From NCBI GenBank assembly GCA_947650365.1, contig OX393556.1, positions 80,728,579-80,792,578 on the forward strand: 64,000 bases of DNA, written 5' to 3'. This DNA is from Chamaelirium japonicum (taxonomy: Eukaryota > Streptophyta > Magnoliopsida > Liliales > Melanthiaceae). The notes under the pieces were generated by a model that was not told the DNA's origin, did not search any database, and saw nothing but the letters and a program-made list of their open reading frames with translations. This document shows positions 14,455 to 27,801 of this stretch, piece by piece. A program made the translations under genes and the position numbers. Every line of letters begins with the position of its first letter. Position 1 is the stretch's first letter.

Positions 14455-14938
14455 TCGTACGAATGAATTAGAATGGATCGTATGAATGAATTAGAATGGA
14501 TCGTGCGAATGAATTAGAATGGATCGTGCGAATGAATTAGAATGGATCGTACGAATGAATTAGAATGGATCGTATGAATGAATTAGATTGGATCGCATTA
14601 ATGAATTAGAATGGATTGTAAGAATGAACTAGAATAGATCGTACGAATGGATTAGAATGGATACGAATGGATCGTACGAATGAGTAAGAATGGATCGTAC
14701 GAATGAAATAGAATGGATCGTACGAATGAATTAGAAAGGATAGATTGTGCGAATGAATTAGAATGGATCATATGAATGAATTGGAATGGATACATTCGTG
14801 CGAATGAATTAGAATGGATCGTACGAATGAATTAGAATGGATCGTACGAATGAATTAGAATGGATCGTATGAATGAATTAGAATGGATCGTGCGAATGAA
14901 TTAGAATGGATCGTACGAATGAAATAGAATGGATTCGC
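14455..14938 (+). repeat. F block ending in J3
   Basis: The start mirrors the preceding R units around GATC, with one difference in the first core (CGCACG against CGTACG). Two irregular units, GAACTAGAATAG and GGATACGAATGG, lie near 14625-14670. It ends in J3 at 14929-14954. Confidence 0.91.
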
Positions 14939-16130
14939 ACGAATGTATCCATTCTAATTCATTCGTACGATCCATTCTAATTCATTCGTACAATCCATTC
15001 TATATCATTCGCACGATCCATTCGCATTCACTCAAACGATCCATTCTAATTCATTCATATGATCCATTCTAATTCATTCGCACGAATTTATCCATTCTAA
15101 TTCAATCGTACGATCCATTCTAATTCATTTGTACTAATGTATCCACTCTAATTCATTCATACGATCCATTCTAATTCATTCGCACGAATGTATCCATTCC
15201 AATTCATTCGTACGATCCGTTCTAATTCATTCGCACAATCTATTCTAATTCATTCGTACGATCAATTCTAATTCATTCGTACTATCCATTCTAATTCATT
15301 CGCACGATCCATTCTAATTCATTCGTACGATCCATTCTAATTCATTCATACGATCCATTCTAATTCATTCGTACGATCCATTCTAATTCATTCGCACGAA
15401 TGTATCCATTCCAATTCATTCGTACGATCCATTCTAATTCATTCGCACGATCCATTCTAATTCATTAATACGATCCAATCTAATTCATTCATACGATCTA
15501 TTCTAATTCATTCGCACGAATATATCCTTTCTAATTCATTCGTACGATCCATTCTAATTCATTCGCACAATCTATTCTAATTCATTCGTACGATCCATTC
15601 TAATTCATTCTTACGATCCATTCTAATTCATTAGCACGATCCAAATTCATTTATCCGTACGATCTATTCTATTTTATTCGTACGATCCATTCTTATCGCA
15701 CGATCCATTCTAATTCATTCGCACGATCCATTCTCCATTCTAATTCCTTCGTACGATCCATTCTAATTCCTTCGTATCCATTCTAATTCACCCATACGAT
15801 CCATTCTAATTCATTCATACGATCCATTCTAATTCATTCGCATGAATGTATCCACTCTAATTCATTCGTACGATCCATTCTAATTCATTCGCACAATCTA
15901 TTCTAATTCATTCATACGATCCATCCTAATTCATTCGCACGAATGTATCCATTCTAATTCATTCGTACAATCCATTCTATTTCATTCGTACGATCCATTC
16001 TTACTCATTCGTACGATCCATTCGTATCCATTCTAATTCATTCGTACGATCTATTCTAATTCATTCATACGATTCATTCTAATTCAATCCATTCTAATTC
16101 ATTCGTACGATCCATTCTAATTCATTCGTA
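14939..16130 (-). repeat. R block with K and L
   Basis: K is at 15018-15042 and L at 15643-15656, followed by the TTATCGCACG and CTCCATTC irregular units seen after every R copy of L. It ends at CATTCGTATTAGAATGG, an asymmetric switch. Confidence 0.92.
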
Positions 16131-17562
16131 TTAGAATGGATCGTACGAATGAGTAAGAATGGATCGTACGAATGAAATAGAATGGATCGTATGAATGAAT
16201 TAGAATGGATCGTGCGAATGAATTAGAATGGATCGTACGAATGAATTAGAATAGATTGTGCGAATGAATTAGAATGGATCGTACGAATGAATTAGAATCG
16301 ATCGTACGAATGAATTAGAATGGATCATGCGAATGAATTAGAATGGATCGTGCGAATGAATTAGAATGGATCGTACGAATGAAATAGAATGGATTGTACG
16401 AATAAGATAGAATGGATCGTACGAATGAATTAGAATGGATACATTCATGCGAATGAATTAGAATGGATCATACGAATGAATTAGAATGGATTCATTCGTG
16501 CGAATGAATTACAATGGATCGTACGAATGAGTAAGAATGGATCGTACGAATGAATTAGAATGGATTGAATTAGAATGAATCGTACGAATGAATTAGAATG
16601 GATCGTACGAATGAATTAGAATGGGTCGTACGAATGAATTAGAATGGATTGAATTAGAATGAATCGTACGAATGAATTAGAATGAATCATACCGTACGAA
16701 TGAATTAGAATGGATCATACGAAGGAATTAGAATGGATCGTACGAATGAATTAGAATGGATCGTACGAATGAATTAGAATGGATCGTACGAAGGAATTAG
16801 AATGGATCGTACGAAGGAATAAGAACAGATAGTACGAATGAATTAGAATGGATACCTTCGTGCAAATGAATTAGAATGGATCGTACGAATGAGTAAGAAT
16901 GGATCGTACGAATGAAATAGAATGGATCGTATGAATGAATTAGAAAGGATTGTGCGAATGAATTAGAATGGATCGTACGAATGAATTAGAATGGATCGTG
17001 CGAATGAATTAGAATGGATCGTACGAATGAATTAGAATGGATCGTACGAATGAATTAGAATGGATCGTATGAATGAATTAGAATGGATCGTACGAATGAA
17101 TTAGAATGGATCGTATGAATGAATTAGAATGGATCGTGCGAATAAATTAGAATGGATCGTATGAATGAATTAGAATAGATTGTGCGAATGAAACAGAATG
17201 GATTGTACGAATGAGATAGAATGGATCGTACGAATGAATTAGAATGGATACATTCATGCTAATGAATTAGAATGGATCATACGAATGAATTAGAATGGAT
17301 TCATTCGTGCGAATGAATTAGAATGGATCGTACGAATGAGTAAGAATGGATCGTACGAATGAATTAGAATGGATTGAATTAGAATAAATCGTACGAATGA
17401 ATTAGAATGGATCGTACGAATGAATTAGAATGGATCGTACGAATGAATTAGAATGGATTGAATTAGAATGAATCGTACGAATGAATTAGAATGAATCATA
17501 CCGTACGAATGAATTAGAATGGATCGTACGAAGGAAATAGAATGGATCGTACGAATAAATTC
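16131..17562 (+). repeat. F block with two N-pair modules
   Basis: N short units lie near 16563 and 16648, and again near 17373 and 17457, each pair followed by GAATCATACCGTACG. P lies near 16854 between them. The spacing suggests direct duplication of a module of about 0.8 kb. It ends in inverted-type J1 at 17552-17575. Confidence 0.91.
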
Positions 17563-18105
17563 GAATGTATCCTTTCTAATTCATTCGTACCATCCATTCT
17601 AATTCCTTCGTACGATCCATTCTAATTCATTCGTACGATCCATTCTAATTCATTCGCACGATCCATTCTAATTCATTCGTACGATCCATTCTATTTCATT
17701 CATACGATCCATTCTAATTCATTCGCACGATCCATTCTAATTCATTCATACGATCCATTCTATTTCATTCGTACGATCCATTCTTACTCATTCATACGAT
17801 CCGTTCTAATTCATTTGCACGAAGATATCCATTCTAATTCCTTCGTACGATCCATTCTAATTCCTTCGTACGATCCATTCTAATTCATTCGTATGATCCA
17901 TTCTAATTCATTCATACAATCCATTCTAATTCCTTTGTACGATCCATTCTAATTCATTCATACGATCCATTCTAATTCATTCGTACGATCTATTCTATTT
18001 CATTCATACGATCCATTCTAATTCAATAATACGATCCATTCTAATTCATTCGCACGATCCATTCTAATTCATTCACACTCATACGATCCATTCTAATTCA
18101 TTCGT
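17563..18105 (-). repeat. R block with a degenerate P
   Basis: The P position reads GCACGAAGATATCC (near 17818). CACACTCATACG lies near 18075. The switch to F is at CGTACG (18103-18108), but the arms match for only about ten bases. Confidence 0.91.
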
Positions 18106-18376
18106 ACGAATGAATAAGAGTGGATACATTCGTACAAATGAATTAGAATGGATCGTATGAATGAATTAGAGTGGATACATTCGTACAAATGAATTAGAAT
18201 GGATTGTACGAATGAATTAGAATGGATACATTCGTGCGAATGAATTAGAATGGATCATATGAATGAATTAGAATAGATCGTTTGAGTGAATGCGAATGGA
18301 TCATGCGAATGAATAAGAATGGATTGTACGAATGAATTAGAATGGATCGTACGAATGCATTAGAATGGATACATTA
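18106..18376 (+). repeat. Short F block with K-J3
   Basis: K is at 18274-18299 and J3 at 18363-18390, 89 bp apart. J3 carries CATTAGTG in place of CATTCGTG, a private change. Confidence 0.91.
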
Positions 18377-18950
18377 GTGCGAATCCATTCTATTTCATTC
18401 GTACGATCCATTCTAATTCATTCGCACGATCCATTCTAATTCATTCATACGATCCATTCTAATTCATTCGTACGATCTATTCTAATTCATTCGTACGATC
18501 CATTCTAATTCATTCGCACAATCTATTCTAATTCATTCGTACGATCCATTCTAATTCATTCGCACGATCCATTCTAATTCATTCATACGATCCATTCTAT
18601 TTCATTCGTACGATCCATTCTTACTCATTCATACGATCCATTCTAATTCATTTGCATGAAGGTATCCATTCTAATTCATTCGTACTATCCATTCTAATTC
18701 CTTCGTACGATCCATTCTAATTCCTTCGTACGATCCATTCTAATTCATTCGTACGATCCATTCTAATTCATTCGTACGATCCATTCTAATACCTTCGTAT
18801 GATCCATTTTAATTCATTCGTACGGTTTGATTCATTCTAATTCATTCGTACGATTCATTCTAATTCAATCCATTCTAATTCATTCGTACGATCCATTCTA
18901 ATTCATTCGTACGATCCATTCTAATTCATTCGTATGATTCATTCTAATTT
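18377..18950 (-). repeat. R block, short version of the P-N series
   Basis: P here reads GCATGAAGGTATCC (near 18654), a CpG-type change. N follows near 18870. The block stops within the second N repeat unit, at ATTTATTAGAATGG, so the series is cut compared with 36.96-38.12 kb. Confidence 0.9.
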
Positions 18951-19625
18951 ATTAGAATGGATCGTACGAATGAATTAGAATGGATTGAATTAGAATGAAT
19001 CGTACGAATGAATTAGAATGGATCGTACGAATAAAATAGAATGGATCGTACGAATGAATTGGAATAGATACATTCGTGCGAATGAATTAGAATGGATCGT
19101 ATGAATGAATTAGAGTGGCTATATTCGTACAAATGAAATAGAATGGATCGTGCGAATGAATTAGAATGGATCGTGCGAATGAATTAGAATGGATCGAACG
19201 AATGAATTAGAATGGATCGTATGAATGAATTAGATTGGATCGTATTAATGAATTAGAATGGATCGTGCGAATGAATTAGAATGGATCGTACGAATGAATT
19301 AGAATGGATCGTACGAATGACTTAGAATGGATCGTTCGAATGAATTAGAATAGATTATGCGAATGAATTAGAATGGATCGTATGAATGAATTAGAAAGGA
19401 TACATTCGTGTGAATGAATTAGAATTGATCGTATGAGTGTGAATGAATTAGAATGGATCGTGCGAATGAATTTGATTGGATCGTATTAATGAATTAGAAT
19501 GGATCGTGCGAATGAATTAGAATGGATCGTACGAATGAGTAAGAATGGATCGTGCGAATGAATTAGAATGGATTGTACGAATGAATTAGAATGGATTGTA
19601 CGAATGAATTAGAATGGATACATTC
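18951..19625 (+). repeat. F block ending in J3
   Basis: It holds an N short unit near 18984 and the odd junction GTATGAGTGTGAATGAATT near 19430, also seen near 22540. It ends in J3 at 19612-19639 without a K in the usual position. Confidence 0.9.
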
Positions 19626-21909
19626 GTGTGAATCCATTCTATTTCATTCGTACGATCCATTCTAATTCATTTGCACGATCCATTCTAATTCATTCATACG
19701 ATCCATTCTAATTCATTCGTACGATCCATTCTAATTCATTCGTACGATCCATTCTAATTTATTCGCACGATCTATTCTAATTCATTCGCACGATCCATTC
19801 TAATTCATTCATACGATCCATTCTATTTCATTCGTACGATCCATTCTTACTCATTCGTACGATCCATTCTAATTCATTTGCACGAAGGTATCCATTCTAA
19901 TTCATTCGTACTATCCATTCTAATTCCTTCGTACGATCCATTCTAATTCCTTCGTACGATCCATTCTAATTCATTCGCACGATCCATTCTAATTCATTCA
20001 TACGATCCATTCTATTTAATTCGTACGATCCATTCTTACTCAATCGTATGATCCATTCTAATTCATTTGCACGAAGGTATCCATTCTAATTCATTCGTAC
20101 TATCCATTCTAATTCCTTCGTACGATCCATTCTAATTCCGTCGTACGATCCATTCTAATTCCTTCGAACGATCTATTCTAATTCATTCGTACGATCCATT
20201 CTAATTCCTTCGTATGATCCATTCTAATTCATTCGTACGGTATGATTCATTCTAATTCATTCGTACGATTCATTCTAATTCAATCCATTCTAATTCATTC
20301 GTACTATCCATTCTAATTCATTCGTACGATCCATTCTAATTCATTCGTACGATTCATTCTAATTCAATCCATTCTAATTCATTCGTACGATCCATTCTTA
20401 CTCATTCGTACGATCCATTCTAATTCATTCGCACGAATGAATTCATTCTAATTCATTCGTATGATCCATTCTAATTCATTCGAATGAATGTATCCATTCT
20501 AATTCATTCGTACGATCCATTCTATCTCATTCATATAATCCATTCTATTTCATTCGTACGATCCATTCTAATTCATTCGCACGATCCATTCTAATTCATT
20601 CGCATGATCCATTCTAATTCATTCGTACGATCGATTCTAATTCATTCATACGATCCATTCTAATTCATTCGCACGAATGTATCCATTCTAATTCATTCGT
20701 ACAATCCATTCTAATTCATTCGCACAATCTATTCTAATTCATTCATACGATCCATTCTAATTTATTCGCACGATCCATTCTAATTCATTCATACGATCCA
20801 TTCTAATTCATTCATATGATCCATTCTAATTCATTCGCACGATCCATTCTTACTCATTCGTACGATCCATTCTAATTCATTCGCACGATCCATTCTAATT
20901 CATTAATACGATCCATTCTAATTCATTCGCACGATCCATTCTAATTCATTCACACTCATACGATCCATTCTAATTCATTCGCACGTATGTATCATTTCTA
21001 ATTCATTCGTACGATCCATTCTAATTCATTCGCACAATCTATTCTAATTCATTCTAACGATCCATTCTAATTCATTCGTACGATCCATTCTAATTCATTC
21101 GCACGATCCATTCTAATTCATTCGCACGATCCATTTTAATTCATTAGCACGATCCATTCTAATTCATTCGTACGATCCATTCTAATTCATTTATACGATC
21201 CAATCTAATTCATTCATACGATCCATTCTAATTCATTCGCACGAATGTATCCATTCAAATTCATTCGTACGATCCATTCTAATTCATTCGCACGATCCAT
21301 TCTAATTCATTCGTACGATCCATTCTATTTCATTCATACGATCCATTCTAATTCATTCATACGATCTATTCTAATTCTTTCGCACGAATGTATCCATTCT
21401 AATTCATTCGTACGATCCATTCTAATTCATTCGCACGATCCATTCTAATTCATTCATACAATCCATTCTTATTCTTTTGCACGAATGTATCCATTCTAAT
21501 TCATTCGTTCGATCCATTCTAATTCATTCGTACAATCCATTCTAATTCATTCGCACGATCCATTCTAATTCATTCATACGATCCATTCTAATTCATTCGT
21601 ACGATCCATTCTAATTCATTCGTACGATCCATTCTAATTCATTCGCACAATCTATTCTAATTCATTCGTACGATCCATTCTAATTCATTCGCACGATTCA
21701 TTCTAATTCATTCATACGATCCATTCTAATTCATTCGTACCATCCATTCTAATTCATTGGCACGAATGTATCCATTCTAATTCATTCGTACGATCCACTC
21801 TAATTTATTCGCACAATCTATTCTAATTCATTCGTACGATCCATTCTAATTCATTCGCACGAATGTATCCATTCTAATTCATTCGTACGATCCATTCTAA
21901 TTTATTCGT
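19626..21909 (-). repeat. R block with doubled P and N pair
   Basis: P occurs at about 19877 and 20066 with matching flanks (189-bp spacing), then the GTACGGTATGATTC unit and N pair at about 20237-20370. Frames happen to be open at 21245-21448. It ends at CGTACG (21907-21912). Confidence 0.92.
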
Positions 21910-22045
21910 ACGAATGAATTAGAATGGTACGAATGAATTAGAATGGATCGTGCGAATGAATTAGAATGGATCGTACGAATGAATTAGAATGGATCGTACG
22001 AAGGAATTAGAATGGATCGTACGAATGAATTAGAAAGGATATATT
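21910..22045 (+). repeat. Short F block
   Basis: One unit has lost its GATC (AGAATGGTACGAATG, about 21921). It ends in J1 at 22034-22057. Confidence 0.9.
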
Positions 22046-22190
22046 CGAATTCATTCGTACGATCCATTCTAATTCCTTCGTACGATCCATATTCTAATTC
22101 ATTCGCACGATCCATTCTAATTCATTCATACGATCCATTCTAATTCATTCACACAATCCATTCTAATTCATTCTAATTTATTCGTATGTG
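22046..22190 (-). repeat. Short R block between J1 and T6, copy 2
   Basis: Nearly the same as 1293-1458, but about 20 bp shorter (one unit fewer). Confidence 0.91.
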
Positions 22191-22216
22191 AGTGGATCGT
22201 GTTTTTTCGTGCTAAT
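22181..22216 (+). repeat. T6 marker, copy 2
   Basis: The same 36 bp as at 1451-1486 with GAGTGG for GAGCGG. The F sequence following both copies is alike for well over 100 bp, so the whole switch region was duplicated. Confidence 0.9.
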
Positions 22217-24112
22217 GAATTAGAATGGATCGTACGAATGAATTAGAATGGATACATTCGTGCGAAAGAATTAGAATGGATCGTATGAATGAATTAGATT
22301 GGATCGTATAAATGAATTAGAATGGATCGTACGAATGAATTAGAATGGATCATGCGAATGAATTAGAATGGATCGTGCGAATGAATTAGAATGGATCGTA
22401 CCAATGAATTAGAATGGATCGTACGAATGAATTAGAATGGATCGTTCGAATGAATTAGAATAGATTGTGCGAATGAATTAGAATGGATCGTACGAATGAA
22501 TTAGAAAGGATACATTCGTGCGAATGAATTAGAATGGATCGTATGAGTGTGAATAAATTAGAATGGATCGTGCGAATGAATTAGAATGGATCATATTAAT
22601 GAATTAGAATGGATCGTGCGAATGAATTAGAATGGATCGTACGAATGAGTAAGAATGGATCGTGCGAATGAATTAGAATGGATCATATGAATGAATTAGA
22701 ATGGATCGTATGAATGAATTAGAATGGATCGTGCGAATAAATTAGAATGGATCGTATGAATGAATTAGAATAGATTGTGCGAATGAATTAGAATGGATCG
22801 TACGAATGAATTAGAATGGATACATTCGTGCGAATGAATTAGAATGGATCGTATGAATGAATTAGAATCGATCGTACGAATGAATTAGAATGGATCATGC
22901 GAATGAATTAGAATGGATCGTGCGAATGAATTAAAATGGATCGTACGAATGAAATAGAATGGATTATACGAATGAGATAGAATGGATCATGCGAATGAAT
23001 TAGAATGGATCATATGAATGAATTAGAATGGATCGTATGAATGAATTAGAATGGATCGTGCAAATAAATTAGAATGGATCGTATGAATGAATTAGAATAG
23101 ATTGTGCGAATGAATTAGAATGGATCGTATGAATGAATTAGAATGGATACATTTGGAATGAATCATACGAATGAATTAGAATGGATCGTACGAATGAATT
23201 AGAATGGATCGTACGAATGAATTAGAATGGATTGAATTAGAAAGAATCGTACGAATGAATTAGAATGAATCATACCGTACGAATGAATTAGAATGGATCA
23301 TACGAAGAAATTAGAATGGATCGTACGAATGAATTAGAATGGATCGTACGAAGGAATTAGAATGGATCGTACGAAGGAATTAGAATGGATAGTACGAATG
23401 AATTAGAATGGATACCTTCGTGCAAATGAATTAGAATGGATCGTACGAATGAGTAAGAATGGATCGTACGAATGAAATAGAATGGATCGTATGAATGAAT
23501 TAGAATGGATCGTGCGAATGAATTAGAATGTATCGTACGAATGAATTAGAATAGATCGTACGAATGAATTAGAATGGATTGAATTAGAATGAATCGTACG
23601 AATGAATTAGAATGGATCGTACGAATGAATTAGAATGGATCGTACGAATGAATTAGAATGGATTGAATTAGAATGAATCGTACGAATGAATTAGAATGAA
23701 TCATACCGTACGAATGAATTAGAATGGATCATACGAAGGAATTAGATTGGATCGTACGAATGAATTTGAATGGATCGTACGAATGAATTAGAATGGATCG
23801 TACGAAGGAATTAGAATGGATCGTACGAAGGAATTAGAATGGATAGTACGAATGAATTAGAATGGATACATTCGTGCAAAAGAATTAGAATGGATTGTAT
23901 GAATGAATTAGAATGGATCGTGCGAATGAATTAGAATGGATCGTACGAATGAATTAGAATGGATATATTCGTGCGAAAGAATTAGAATAGATCGTATGAA
24001 TGAATTAGAATGGATCGTATGAATGAAATAGAATGGATCGTACGAATGAATTAGAATGGATCGTACGAAGGAATTAGAATGGATCGTACGAATGAATTAG
24101 AAAGGATACATT
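22207..24112 (+). repeat. F block with three N units and P
   Basis: N short units lie near 23224, 23577 and 23661, each in the GAATCATACCGTACG setting, and P near 23411. GGATACATTTGGAATG near 23142 is a private deletion. It ends in J1 at 24101-24124. Confidence 0.91.
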
Positions 24113-24260
24113 CGAATTTATTCGTACAATCCATTCTAATTCCTTCGTACGATCCATATTCTAATTCATTCGTACGATCCATTCTAATTTATTCGTACAA
24201 TCCATTCTAATTCATTCGCACGAATGTATCCATTCTAATTCATTCGTACGATCCATTCTA
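24113..24260 (-). repeat. Short R block
   Basis: It starts at J1 and ends at CATTCTACGAATTAG. The same R-to-F join occurs near 43637, so this switch is also duplicated. Confidence 0.9.
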
Positions 24261-25232
24261 CGAATTAGAATGGATCGTATGAATGAATTAGAATGGATCG
24301 TGCGAATAAATTAGAATGGATCGTATGAATGAATTAGAATAGATTGTGCGAATGAATTAGAATGGATCGTACGAATGAATTAGAATGGATACATTCGTGC
24401 GAATGAATTAGAATGGATCGTATGAATGAATTAGAATCGATCGTACGAATGAATTAGAATGGATCATGCGAATGAATTAGAATGGATCGTGCGAATGAAT
24501 TAGAATGGATCGTACGAATGAAATAGAATGGATTGTACGAATGAGATAGAATGGATCGTACGAATGAATTAGAATGGATACATTCATGCGAATGAATTAG
24601 AATGGATCATACGAATGAATTAGAATGGATTCATTCGTGCGAATGAATTAGAATGGATCGTACGAATGAGTAGGAATGGATCGTACGAATGAATTAGAAT
24701 GGATTGAATTAGAATGGATTGTACGAATGAATTAGAATGGATCGTACGAATGAATTAGAATGGATCGTACGAATGAATTAGAATGGATTGAATTAGAATG
24801 AATCGTACGAATGAATTAGAATGAATCATACCGTACGAATGAATTAGAATGGATCATACGAAGGAATTAGAATGGATCGTACGAATGAATTAGAATGGAT
24901 CGTACAAAGGAATTAGAATGGATAGTACGATTGAATTAGAATGGATACCTTCGTGCAAATGAATTAGAATGGATCGTACGAATGAGTAAGAATGGATCGT
25001 ACGAATGAAATAGAATGGATCGTATGAATGAATTAGACTGGATCGTGCGAATGAATTAGAATGGATCGTACGAATGAATTAGAATAGATTGTGTAAATGA
25101 ATTAGAATGGATCGTACGAATGAATTAGAATGGATCGTACGAATGAATTAGAATGGATCGTATGAATGAATTAGAATGGATCGTGCGAATGAATTAGAAT
25201 GGATCGTACGAATGTAATAGAATGGATTCGCA
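24261..25232 (+). repeat. F block with N pair, P and J3
   Basis: It has the F series seen near 48.5-49.4 kb: GAATCGATCG unit, GAGATAG unit, N pair (near 24703 and 24786), P near 24944, then J3 at 25221-25246. Confidence 0.91.
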
Positions 25233-26178
25233 CGAATGTATCCATTCTAATTCATTCGTACGATCCATTCTAATTCATTCGTACAATCCATTCTAATTCA
25301 TTCGCACGATCCATTCGCATTCACTCAAACGATCCATTCTAATTCATTCATATGATCCATTCTAATTCATTCGCACGAATGTATCTATTCTAATTCATTC
25401 GTACGATCCATTCTAATTCATTTTTATGAATGTATCCACTCTAATTCATTCATACGATCCATTATAATTCATTCGCACGAATGTATCCATTCCAATTCAT
25501 TCGTACGATCCATTCTAATTCATTCGCACAATCTATTCTAATTCATTCGTACGATCAATTCTAATTCATTAGCATGATCCATTCTAATTCATTCGTACGA
25601 TCTATTCTATTTCATTCGTACAATCCATTCTTACTCAATCGTATGATCCATTTTAATCCATTCGCACAATCTATTCTAATTCATTCGTACGATCCATTCT
25701 ATTTCATTCGTACGATCCATTCTAATTCATACGATCCATTCTATTTCATTCATACGATCCATTTTAATTCATTCGCACGATCCATTCTAATTCATTCATA
25801 CGATCCATTCTAATTCATTCGTACGATCCATTCTAATTTCTTCGTATGATCTATTCTAATTCCTTCGTACGATCCATTCTAATTCCTTCGTACGATCCAT
25901 TCAAATTCATTCGCACGAATCTATCCATTCTAATTCATTCGTATGATCCATTCTAATTCATTCGCACGATCCATTCTAATTCATTAATACGATCCAATCT
26001 AATTCATTCATACGATCTATTCTAATTCATTCGCACGAATATATCCTTTCTAATTCATTCGTACGATCCATTCTAATTCATTCGCACAATCTATTCTAAT
26101 TCATTAGTACGATCCATTCTAATTCATTCGTACGATCCATTCTAATTCATTCGTACAATCCATTCTTACTCATTCGTA
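25233..26178 (-). repeat. R block with K and module M
   Basis: K is at 25311-25335, 90 bp after J3. Module M has an accidental 79-codon open frame at 25574-25813. Flanks match 11133-12060 and 13560-14370. Confidence 0.92.
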
Positions 26179-27801
26179 ATGAATTAGAATGGATACATTC
26201 GTGCAAAAGAATTAGAATGGATTGTATTAATGAATTAGAATGGATCGTGCAAATGAATTAGAATGGATCGTGCGAATGAATTAGAATGGATCGTACGAAT
26301 GAATTAGAATAGATTGTGCGAATGAATTAGAATGGATCGTACGAATGAATTAGAATGGATACATTCGTTCGAATGAATTAGAATTAGAATGAATTGGAAT
26401 GGATCGTACGAATGAATTAGAGTGGATCGTACGAATGAATTAGAATGGATACATTCGTGCCAATGAATTAGAATGGATCGTACGAATGAATTAGAATGGA
26501 TCGTACGAATGAATTAGAATAGATACATTCATGCAAATGAATTAGAATGGATACATTCATGGGAATGAATTAGACTGGATCATACAAAGGAATTAGAATG
26601 GATCATACGAATGAAATATAATGGATCGTACAAAGGAATTAGAATGGATCGTACGCAGGCATTAGAATGGTTTGTACGAAGGAATTAGAATGGATCGTAC
26701 GAATGAATTAGAATGGATACATTCGTGCGAATGAATTAGAATGGATCGTACGAATGAGTAAGAATGGATCGTACGAATGAAATAGAATGGATCGTATGGA
26801 TGAATTAGAATGGATCATGCGAATGAATTAGAATGGATCGTACGAATGAGTAAGAATGGATCGTATGAATGAATTAGAATGGATCGTGCGAATAAATTAG
26901 AATGGATCGAACGAATGAATTAGAATGGATCATACGAATGAATTAGAATGGATCGTATGAATGAATTAGAATGGATCGTGCGAATGAATTAGAATGGATT
27001 ATATGAATGAAATAGAATGGATCATACGAATGTAATAGAATGAATCGTACGAAGGAATTAGAATGGATCGTATGAATGAAGTAGAGTGGATACATTCGTG
27101 CGAATAAATTCGAATAGATCGTGCGAATGAATTAGAATGGATTGTACGAATGAATTAGAATGGATCGTACGAATGAAATAGAATGGATCGTACGAATGAA
27201 TTAGAATGGATACATTCGTGCAAAAGAAATAGAATGGATTGTATGAATGAATTAGAATGGATCGTGTGAATGAATTAGAATGGATCATACGAATGAATTA
27301 GAATGGATACATTCGTGCGAATGAATTAGAATGGATCGTGCGAATGAATTAGAATGGATCGTACGAATGAATTAGAATAGATCGTGCGAATGAATTAGAA
27401 TGGATCGTGCGAATGAATTAGAATGGATCGTACGAATGAATTAGAAAGGATATATTCGTGCGAATGAATTAGAATAGATCGTATGAATGAATTAGATTGG
27501 ATCGTATTAATGAATTAGAATGGATCGTGCGAATGAATTAGAATGGATCGTACGAATGAATTAGAATGGATAAATTCGTGCGAATGAATTTGAATGAATC
27601 GTACAAAGGAATTAGAATGTATCGTACAAAGGAATTAGAATAGATCATACGAAGAAATTAGAATGGATCGTACGAATGAATTAGAATGGATCGTATGAAT
27701 GAATTAGAATGGATCGTGCGAATGAATTAAAATGGATCGTATGAATGAAATAGAATGGATCGTATGAATTAGAATGGATCGTACGAATGAATTAGAATGT
27801 A
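26179..27801 (+). repeat. F block with inverted module D
   Basis: About 26510-27330 is the mirror of 5200-6080, shown by rare variants (CATGGGAATG near 26548, GAAATATAATGG near 26612, CGTACGCAGG near 26650). The antisense open frame at 27058-27288 is the mirror of 5237-5455. The last part begins a module M that is cut at 27801. Confidence 0.92.
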
